58,926 bases of DNA from Lentisphaerota bacterium (lineage in GTDB: Bacteria; Verrucomicrobiota; Lentisphaeria; Oligosphaerales; JABHEG01). The stretch lies in the NCBI GenBank assembly GCA_018676675.1, contig JABHEG010000239.1, positions 1 to 58,926 on the forward strand, in the 5' to 3' direction. Under the pieces are notes generated by a model. That model was given only the letters and a program-made list of their open reading frames with translations. It searched no databases and had not been told where the DNA came from. Position 1 is the stretch's first letter, and every line of letters begins with the position of its first letter. Shown one piece after another: positions 52,798-58,926 of the stretch. The position numbers and the translations under genes are program-made.

Positions 52798-55700
52798 GTG
52801 AAGCAGAGAATCCGGGCCTTTCTGTTGCTGTTGTTGCCGGTTTGCGCAGTCTCGGGAGCTGCGGAGATCATCGTTCCTTTGATGTCGAAAGCGCCCGTGA
52901 TCGATGGACAGATCGGGCCAAAGGAATGGCGTGTGTCCGTGGGATTCGATGGGTTTCAGTGGGGAGGGAAGCTGGCCCGTCGACGTGTGAAGGGCTTTGT
53001 GGGCGCGACAGACAACCACATCTATGTGGCCATCCAGAGCCAGATGCCCGATGAGGGAGCGCTCAAAGCCGAGATCGCCACAGACTCCCTCAAAGCCGTG
53101 CACGATGATGCGGTCGAGGTCTTTGTTTGCCCGACCCCGGATGCGGAGGACCGCGTGGACTATCAGTGCCTCGTGAACTCCCTCGGCAAGGGGGGATACA
53201 ATGTGCACTTCCTCGGCAAGCCGGATGAAGCGGTAAGCTGGCGCGGAGGATGGCAACAGAGCCATGGCGTCCACGATGGCTGGTGGCACTTCGAGTGTGC
53301 CATCCCGATTTCGGGTATGAAGACCGTTGCAGCGGGGCGCAGGACCACGGATGGCGTGTGGACGATCAACCTGACTCGAGATTGGAAGAACCCCTGGGCG
53401 TGGTCCAGCCTGGAAGGAAAGTACAACAATTCAGGCTTGCGTTTTCGGTTCGTCAAAACGGGGGCTCCAGCGGTTACGTACCGGGCCGATGGTGACCCTT
53501 TCCTGACGAACTTCAACGCTACCGTCGTTCTTCATAATCCCGGGGTGGCTGCGCTGCCTTTGAAGACGACTCTCCTTCTTGATCGGAACCTGATGCCTGC
53601 CCTCCGCAAGGAGAGCGTACTGACGCTTGCGCCCGGGGGCACGCAGGAGGTCGTACTGCCGGTCCCGCAGGATGATTCCACAACCAGATTCGGTTTGACG
53701 GCCACCGTGGGGGCCACGGATGGGAAAACGACGTTTCACCAGCGCGAGGTAAAGTGGCCGAAAGGGGAGGCGTACGCGTGGGTTGTCGGCGCCGAGAAGA
53801 AACGACTCCCCATCGATTTTCAGTTCGCCTACTACCCCTATGGCAATCGCTTGCGAATCGTGGCCGATGTGCGCGGGCTCCCCAAGGAAGCCGCCCTCGA
53901 GGCGCTCCAGGCCGTGGTCAGCGCGAGGTTGACAAGGGAGACCATCAAGGCGGTTTCTTTCGATGTCGCAGCATTTCGGGACGGGCAGCAGGAGCAGGTC
54001 GTCGACCTTCCTCCCCTTGATGGGCTCTATGAGATTTCTCTGCAGGCCAGGGGGGCGGGCGTGCCCGAAGGGAAGACCGTGAAGCACTTTGAACGCAAGG
54101 TGTTCCCGTGGGAACAGACGCCGGTCGGGCGTAGCCGGAAGGTCTACCCGCCCTTCACTCCCATTGAGGTCTCGGGCAGTACGCTGAAAACCGTCCTTCG
54201 AGAGCACACGCTCAACGACAGCGGCTTGCTGGACCAGATCAAGGCTGCCTCCGCGCACACGGGAGTGACCAAGTCAATCCTGGCCGCTCCCATGCGGTAC
54301 GAGGCCAGCATCGCTGGCGAAGCCGTCCCACTGACGGCGGAGGCCCTCCGGTTCGAGGAAACGTCCGTTGACCGGGCGGTGGTGGCCGGTCGGATCGCGG
54401 GGAGGGGGCTCCAAACTGGGTTTACAGGGACGTGGGACGTGGACGGGACGCTCCGCGTTGATCTCACCCTCCAACCAACGGAAGGGAAGGTCCTCGACAA
54501 GCTGGAGCTGGTCATTCCGTTCAGGCCAGAGTCGGCAACGCTTATCCACGCGAATGCCGATCGCATTCGTGCTCCGGTCGCGCAACGTGTGCCCGCGGGA
54601 GAAGGGACTGTCTGGCGTGGGTCAGAGGTGGCTTCCGACGACATGCCGCCCAACTTCTGCCCGTACGTCTTCCTGGGGAGTCCGGTACGCGGGCTGTGCT
54701 GGTTTGCCGAGAATGATCGTGGCTGGAGTTGGGATCCGGGAACCCCCAATCTGGACGTGAGCCGTGAGAATGGGCAGGTCGTGCTCCGCGTTCATCTGGT
54801 CAACAAGCCACTTGTCATCACCGAGCCGCGCACGATCACATTCGGGCTTCTGGCTGCCCCGGTGAAGCCGCGTCTTGTCGCGCCCGGGCAGGGCAAGCAC
54901 TGGTGGCGGTATCGCTACCTGCGGGACAAGTACACGTTGCTGGGGACGGACGTCAACTGGCTGTCAATCGGGACCTGCGGGTCCTTCTATCCTGCCGGCA
55001 AGGATCTCTATCTCTGGGAGATGCTGCGCAAGGGGAACGAGCAGAAGCTCAGCCGGGAGACGATCAAGGCTGTCACCGACTGGGGGCGCAAGTACTACGA
55101 ACCGTTTGGGGAGGCCCGGGTTGAGACATGGGTGCGACACGCGCGGCACAACCTGCAGTCGCGCTACGGGAAGAAGATGGTCTTTTACTACAATCGTGCG
55201 AGCCACCAGGGCTGTGAGGAGTTCGAGACTTTCAAGGACGAGTGGAACCTCACGGATCTGCGCAGCATCGGCAAGGGCAAAGGGCTCGGCGAGATCAAGG
55301 TCGTTCCCTCCGCCTCTTACATCGACTACAATCTGTACTGGTATGGGCGCTCCTTCGAGGTCGGGGGGAACCAGGGCGTTTACTGGGACAACTGGTTCCT
55401 GCGTCCGTCTTTCAATACGGAAATGACGGCTGCTTACCGCCGGGACGATGGCACAATCATGCCGTCGACCGGGATCTGGGAATTGCGGGAACTCTCAAAG
55501 CGCACATTCCTCTACCTGAATGAGCGGGGCATGCTGCCGATCGTCTTCCCTCACATGACCAGCTTCAACCCGTTGCCCATGATGGCGTTCTCGACCGTGC
55601 AGTACGATTGGGAATGGAAGTACTCGCAGGGCAACGTCCAAAACCGGCACTCGCGTGAACTCATCCAATTGATGGGGACCGGCGAACACGCGGGTGTCTG

Positions 55701-56181
55701 GCCCGTGCCGTTGAGCGACCATGGCAACAAGGCGGACGATCCCTGGACCCAGCGTACGTTCTCCGCTGTGCGTCTGGTGCACGAGCTGGACGGGTATGGC
55801 GGATTCGGGAACCTGTGGCAGAAGAGCCACAAGCGGTGTCGGACGCTCGCACAGCCTGTACTGGACCTTCTTGACAACCCAAAGCTGCAGGTGTTTCGCT
55901 ACTGGGACGAACGGGATCAGCCCGTTCGGTCGGAGCATCCGGAGGTGCTGAGTATCGTCTATGCCGTGCCAGGTAAGGAAGCGGTTGTGGTCGTTACCAG
56001 TTACGCCCGTGAGGATGTGATCGCATCCCTGCGGGTCGATGCCGCTGGGCTGGGGCTCCCTGCGGGGTTCGGTGTCGTCAATCTGGAAACTGGGCACGCG
56101 CTATCGGTGACCGGAAGCCGGTTTGAGTTGCCACTGAAGCTGCATGACATGGCTGTGCTGCGGCTGAGTCCGGGAGAGTGA
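52798..56181 (+). CDS. Second giant secreted CBM9/DUF6067-like protein
   Basis: TAAGGAG directly abuts an ATG (52789), so the GTG at 52798, nine bases away, is the better start. It gives the signal peptide MKQRIRAFLLLLLPVCAVSGA. The 1127-residue protein has a CBM9-like domain (PVIDGQIGPKEWRVS, ~32-220), then beta-sandwich, and from about 450 the same DUF6067-like region seen in the gene at 5722. Shared points are GLCWFAENDRGWSWDP versus the FAVLTETDEP region and GVYWDNWFLRPS versus GLYLDVSSATAC. It has no N-terminal CBM4/9 sandwich. It is followed after 4 bases by a LamG gene. Confidence 0.75.
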   Translation: MKQRIRAFLLLLLPVCAVSGAAEIIVPLMSKAPVIDGQIGPKEWRVSVGFDGFQWGGKLARRRVKGFVGATDNHIYVAIQSQMPDEGALKAEIATDSLKAVHDDAVEVFVCPTPDAEDRVDYQCLVNSLGKGGYNVHFLGKPDEAVSWRGGWQQSHGVHDGWWHFECAIPISGMKTVAAGRRTTDGVWTINLTRDWKNPWAWSSLEGKYNNSGLRFRFVKTGAPAVTYRADGDPFLTNFNATVVLHNPGVAALPLKTTLLLDRNLMPALRKESVLTLAPGGTQEVVLPVPQDDSTTRFGLTATVGATDGKTTFHQREVKWPKGEAYAWVVGAEKKRLPIDFQFAYYPYGNRLRIVADVRGLPKEAALEALQAVVSARLTRETIKAVSFDVAAFRDGQQEQVVDLPPLDGLYEISLQARGAGVPEGKTVKHFERKVFPWEQTPVGRSRKVYPPFTPIEVSGSTLKTVLREHTLNDSGLLDQIKAASAHTGVTKSILAAPMRYEASIAGEAVPLTAEALRFEETSVDRAVVAGRIAGRGLQTGFTGTWDVDGTLRVDLTLQPTEGKVLDKLELVIPFRPESATLIHANADRIRAPVAQRVPAGEGTVWRGSEVASDDMPPNFCPYVFLGSPVRGLCWFAENDRGWSWDPGTPNLDVSRENGQVVLRVHLVNKPLVITEPRTITFGLLAAPVKPRLVAPGQGKHWWRYRYLRDKYTLLGTDVNWLSIGTCGSFYPAGKDLYLWEMLRKGNEQKLSRETIKAVTDWGRKYYEPFGEARVETWVRHARHNLQSRYGKKMVFYYNRASHQGCEEFETFKDEWNLTDLRSIGKGKGLGEIKVVPSASYIDYNLYWYGRSFEVGGNQGVYWDNWFLRPSFNTEMTAAYRRDDGTIMPSTGIWELRELSKRTFLYLNERGMLPIVFPHMTSFNPLPMMAFSTVQYDWEWKYSQGNVQNRHSRELIQLMGTGEHAGVWPVPLSDHGNKADDPWTQRTFSAVRLVHELDGYGGFGNLWQKSHKRCRTLAQPVLDLLDNPKLQVFRYWDERDQPVRSEHPEVLSIVYAVPGKEAVVVVTSYAREDVIASLRVDAAGLGLPAGFGVVNLETGHALSVTGSRFELPLKLHDMAVLRLSPGE

Positions 56182-56185
56182 TCAC

Positions 56186-57073
56186 GTGGCCGTCTGTGCA
56201 CCCTTCAGTTTTCGTTCTCGGCTGACCCCATCGACGGAGAGGATTCCAGCACAAAAGTGCGTGTGGTCGGTGGTCGTGCTCAGCCTGGTCCTGCCGGTTC
56301 TGGCGGCAGGGGACGAGGCGAGCCGATATCCCTACATTCCTCCCGCCTGGGAGCCGTACGTCGCGCTGTACCACGCGTTCGAGCAGGGCTCCACGGAGCC
56401 GGAGATCAACCGTATTGGGGCCGTGGTAACGACTGCAAGAAAGCCTCGGGTGTCGACGGGAGTGACGGGGCAGGGGTTGACGTTGTCCCGCGAAGAGGCC
56501 AAGGCGACGCCCCTACGGCTGAAAAGTCCTGCGTTTTCCCCCCATCGGCCGATTACCGTGTCGCTCTGGTTCCGGGTTGACGAGCCCATGCAGCTGCACA
56601 CCTGCCTCCATCTCATGGCGTTGCGCGGCAGAGGCCACATCGCGAATTTCGTGCGCGGCAAGGGGCAGTGGTGCGCACTCAAACAACCCACCTTTGTCTT
56701 CCAGGTCCATGGCATTCCCGGGATTCCCAACCGGAACGACCCCTGGCGGGGTAGAGCCTGGTTTGAGCCACGGGAGTGGCACCACGCTCTCATGACGGTC
56801 TCGAACGCAAGCGACGTATCCGTCTACTGGGATGGTCGACTGCGCTGTCACTACACGGTTCGCGGCCGTCCGTTCCGGGAAGGTGACATGACCGTGTGCG
56901 ATCTTGGCCCGTCTTGGCTGTTCCACCCCATGACCATCGATGACGTCCTGGTGTTGGACCGGGCTGTCGATGCCGATGAAGTCCGGGACTACGTGAACAG
57001 TGTTCGGCGGCTCCACGAGGTGGCGTTTCCAGGGAAGGAAAACGGCCCGGAACAGACGGCAGCTCAGGAGTAG
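56186..57073 (+). CDS. Secreted LamG domain protein
   Basis: The GTG start lies 4 bases after the stop of the CBM9/DUF6067-like giant, with GGGAGAG upstream inside that gene, so the two are coupled. The 295 residues contain a hydrophobic export segment (VWSVVVLSLVLPVLAAGDEA, ~26-45). A single LamG/concanavalin domain follows: VALYHAFEQGSTEPEINRIG, ITVSLWFRVDEP, REWHHALMTVSNASDVSVYWDG and MTIDDVLVLDRAVDADEV. It would act as a partner or glycan-binding companion of the giant enzyme. It ends one base before the convergent DUF1294 gene. Confidence 0.75.
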   Translation: MAVCAPFSFRSRLTPSTERIPAQKCVWSVVVLSLVLPVLAAGDEASRYPYIPPAWEPYVALYHAFEQGSTEPEINRIGAVVTTARKPRVSTGVTGQGLTLSREEAKATPLRLKSPAFSPHRPITVSLWFRVDEPMQLHTCLHLMALRGRGHIANFVRGKGQWCALKQPTFVFQVHGIPGIPNRNDPWRGRAWFEPREWHHALMTVSNASDVSVYWDGRLRCHYTVRGRPFREGDMTVCDLGPSWLFHPMTIDDVLVLDRAVDADEVRDYVNSVRRLHEVAFPGKENGPEQTAAQE

Positions 57074-57074
57074 G

Positions 57075-57365
57075 TCACGGGCTGAGAAACGCGTAGTAGA
57101 GCACTGATAGGTGGCCGACAAGACTTGCGGCAACAACTGCGACGTACTTCGCCAGGTATGAGATTTTTCGCGTCTTGTGTCGAGCCCACCAGATACCGGG
57201 GATTGACCCAAACGGACCTATGAATGTGAACTGCAGGAGGCGCGCCTCTGAGATACGCCTCTTGTCTCGACGGGCTCTTGATTTGTCGATGACGTAGGTA
57301 AGGAATGAGACCACGTTGAGCAGTCCCAATATGGTCAGAGTGGGCTTGATGAGCATCGGGTTCAC
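57075..57365 (-). CDS. DUF1294 small membrane protein
   Basis: The 96-residue protein has two hydrophobic segments (PTLTILGLLNVVSFLTYVIDKSRA and YVAVVAASLVGHLSVLYYAFL). The DUF1294 pattern is present: NVVSFLTYVIDKSRARRDKRRISEARLLQFTFIGPFGSIPGIWWARHKTRK. The family's job is unknown. The GTG at 57365 and ATG at 57356 are both possible starts. It is convergent with the LamG gene with a one-base gap. Confidence 0.85.
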   Translation of the reverse strand: MNPMLIKPTLTILGLLNVVSFLTYVIDKSRARRDKRRISEARLLQFTFIGPFGSIPGIWWARHKTRKISYLAKYVAVVAASLVGHLSVLYYAFLSP

Positions 57366-57505
57366 CTACTCATTTGGCTCCCGATGCTCTATGACCTGGG
57401 CAACTCGGCGTCGGCCATCGAGAGCACTGAGAGGGTCTTGCTCCTGTCCGTCTCTGGCCGAATGTAGAGCTCGTAGAGTGTATCGATCAACGGTACATGT
57501 TCAGT

Positions 57506-58372
57506 TCACAGATCCTTGCGTTCCGAGAGGCGGATTTGCACATGGCCTTTTGAGCGTGACTCAAGCTTGAACAAGGCTTCCCACGCCGGCGGGATTCGGC
57601 AGTTCAGGCGGGTGACGCCTTCGCCTTGTGCGCCGGGCGGGATGTCCGCCATCCGGCGCAGGCGGTCCAGAACGGCGTCCGGCGTTGCGTCGTGCCCGGG
57701 TTTGTCCTCGGCGTATTCGGGGACAGCGCTCAGGTACTCACCAAGGCTCTGGCGGGTCCCGTCGGGGAACTGCAAGATCAGCCGATTCCCATGTTTCCGG
57801 AGTCCGACCTGCTTCCGGTTCTGGTATCCCAACCTGAGCAGCAGAAGGCTGGTGGTCCGGACCTCCGGGGCATCGTCCCCGCATTCGGCCTGGTCTTGCC
57901 AGTAGCAGACCGTCTCGCTACGGCGCCAACCTGCTCCGTTCCAGAATTCCGTCGGGAACCGTTGCTCCCGTTCGTCAAGCGGCAGATGGAGTTCGAAAAC
58001 CTCTGCACCGCGTTTGGCCATGGTCTTGCGCGCGTGATCGAGGAGTCGTGTCGCGACACCGATGCTCCGTTCTGAGTCCACGACGATCGGTTCCCCGATG
58101 ACCTGCCCGATGGGCTGGTCAAACACTGGGTAGTCGACCAGCCTGTGCATGAGCCAGCCCAGGATCTGGCCGTCTTCATGAGCCATTGAGCAGAACAGGC
58201 GCTGATGGGTTGCGGCGGACCGGAACTCTGTCGCGACCAGACGGCGGCGACTCTCAACGTGTTCCGGCCAGTCGGGGAACATGCAGCGGCGCTCCCAGTC
58301 GGGGCCGTGCGTCCCATGCAACGCAACCAAGTCGGCCACATCACCTTTGCGGATGCGTCTGACGTGAATCAT
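57506..58372 (-). CDS. GNAT-type acetyltransferase with C-terminal extension
   Basis: AAAGGAGG lies about 8 bases before the ATG at 58372. The 288-residue cytoplasmic protein has a GNAT half: MIHVRRIRKGDVADLVALHG, GQVIGEPIVVDSERSIGVATRLLDHARKTMAKRGAEVFELHLPL and FWNGAGWRRSETVCYW. The acetyl-CoA loop is diverged (SERSIGVATRLL for RGxGxGxxL). The last ~110 residues are an uncharacterised extension. The acceptor is unknown. Confidence 0.75.
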   Translation of the reverse strand: MIHVRRIRKGDVADLVALHGTHGPDWERRCMFPDWPEHVESRRRLVATEFRSAATHQRLFCSMAHEDGQILGWLMHRLVDYPVFDQPIGQVIGEPIVVDSERSIGVATRLLDHARKTMAKRGAEVFELHLPLDEREQRFPTEFWNGAGWRRSETVCYWQDQAECGDDAPEVRTTSLLLLRLGYQNRKQVGLRKHGNRLILQFPDGTRQSLGEYLSAVPEYAEDKPGHDATPDAVLDRLRRMADIPPGAQGEGVTRLNCRIPPAWEALFKLESRSKGHVQIRLSERKDL

Positions 58373-58926
58373 GCTCTATCCCTCCTTTAGCCGTCCGAGG
58401 CACCGGGCCGCCTGACAGCATTGTAGCAGGAGCCGGTCCGGTCTGGCAAGTGTCAAACGTGGTCTGCGAGTGGGGGACCGTGGGCAATCGGGGGGGCAGG
58501 TTTCAGTGGTCAGGTGTCAGAATTCGGGCCTGGAGCCAGACACCAGACACCAGACACCAGACACCTCAAGCTTGAACCGGCCCAACGCAGCATCAAATGT
58601 CGCCGGATCAGCAGTAGTGCTTGCAGCCAAGATAGGCAGGGACACGACCCCATCGGGCTTGTCCCGGTGGTGAGACAGATTGGTCGTCTCGAACAACCGG
58701 CACTGCCGTCGCCACGCCTTCCCCAGAACATGCAGATCACGGGGCCAGCAACTCGATGGTCACGCGCATCTGGCTCGTTCTCTCTGCCTTTCGTCTTCTG
58801 CGCCAACGGCGCCCCGCATACCAGCCTGGGGCAATCGCCCCAGGTAATCTGCACCTCATGGACCTTGCCCTGAAGGGGCGCCGCATAGGAACTATGCCAT
58901 GGGTCTGCTCGGGGACTATGCTGAGC
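58373..58926. other. Terminal 554-bp region without a supported gene
   Basis: Apart from the start of the GNAT gene's leader, it contains a short tandem array and small hairpins, including CCTGGGGC AATC GCCCCAGG at about 58827-58846. Open frames on both strands lack ribosome sites and recognisable motifs. The style resembles intergenic REP-type DNA. Confidence 0.5.
58536..58563. repeat. Four tandem CCAGACA heptamers
   Basis: CCAGACA occurs four times in a row with a 7-base period, followed by CC. CAGGTGTCAG about 25 bases upstream is partly complementary to it. It is a simple short tandem repeat. Confidence 0.9.

Noticed and set aside
58536..58563. CRISPR-like or origin-type repeats
   Set aside because: A 7-base period repeated four times is a simple tandem repeat with no spacers.

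Overview
The window is a high-GC bacterial chromosome segment with about 34 protein genes and no rRNA, tRNA or CRISPR array that I could see. About half of the proteins carry signal peptides, and many are very large multidomain proteins built from CBM9-like, LamG/concanavalin-like, beta-helix, beta-propeller and TIM-barrel-like modules. There is no SusC/SusD pair. Together with DUF6067-like proteins, URO-D-like enzymes, an M55 peptidase and LVIVD and FG-GAP/VCBS repeat proteins, this gene content recalls Planctomycetota, Verrucomicrobiota/Lentisphaerota or Hydrogenedentota. That placement is inference from gene content only.

Layout. 1-4.9 kb: a truncated TIM-barrel-like secreted protein, an alpha/alpha-toroid (squalene-cyclase-like) protein with an AbrB-like N-terminal segment, an L-rhamnonate-dehydratase-like enolase bracketed by palindromic repeats, and a GNAT acetyltransferase. 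4.9-5.7 kb: a head-to-tail array of structured non-coding units. 5.7-14.1 kb: an operon of three secreted enzymes (CBM9/DUF6067-like giant, pectate-lyase-fold protein, GH51-like arabinofuranosidase). 14.2-19.3 kb: a small EF-hand protein facing an operon of LamG/FG-GAP protein, N-formylglutamate-amidohydrolase-like protein and a C26 glutamine-amidotransferase-like hydrolase. 19.2-25.3 kb: a TIM-barrel-like protein and LVIVD propeller pair, an SGNH hydrolase and a secreted alpha-helical protein. 25.7-37.4 kb: a GH20b/CBM9/LamG giant, a GH141-like beta-helix/CBM9 giant, a lectin-PhoD phosphatase, a LamG protein and a URO-D-like stub. 37.7-44.6 kb: a coupled minus-strand operon (CBM9/TIM-barrel giant, beta-helix protein, GH95-like glycosidase). 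45.1-58.4 kb: aldo/keto reductase, PcRGLX/YetA-like (PL26-type) protein, URO-D-family protein, beta-propeller protein, M55 D-aminopeptidase, a second CBM9/DUF6067-like giant with a LamG partner, DUF1294 membrane protein and a GNAT acetyltransferase.

Working together (inference): secreted enzymes with carbohydrate-binding modules would attack a complex plant- or algal-type polysaccharide. GH51, GH95, GH141-like, pectate-lyase-fold and PL26-like proteins plus an intracellular rhamnonate-dehydratase-like enolase fit an arabinose-, fucose- and rhamnose-containing, pectin-like substrate. GH95-like, PL26-like, aldo/keto reductase, URO-D-like and enolase proteins lack signal peptides and would act in the cytoplasm.

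The most unusual content is non-coding. A family of units with conserved borders and interchangeable hairpin cores sits upstream of two giant glycosidase genes. A 61-bp palindrome occurs four times around the enolase gene. A 121-bp inverted-repeat element lies in one divergent intergenic region with a decayed relative in another. Several genes overlap by GTGA or use starts set by Shine-Dalgarno spacing.
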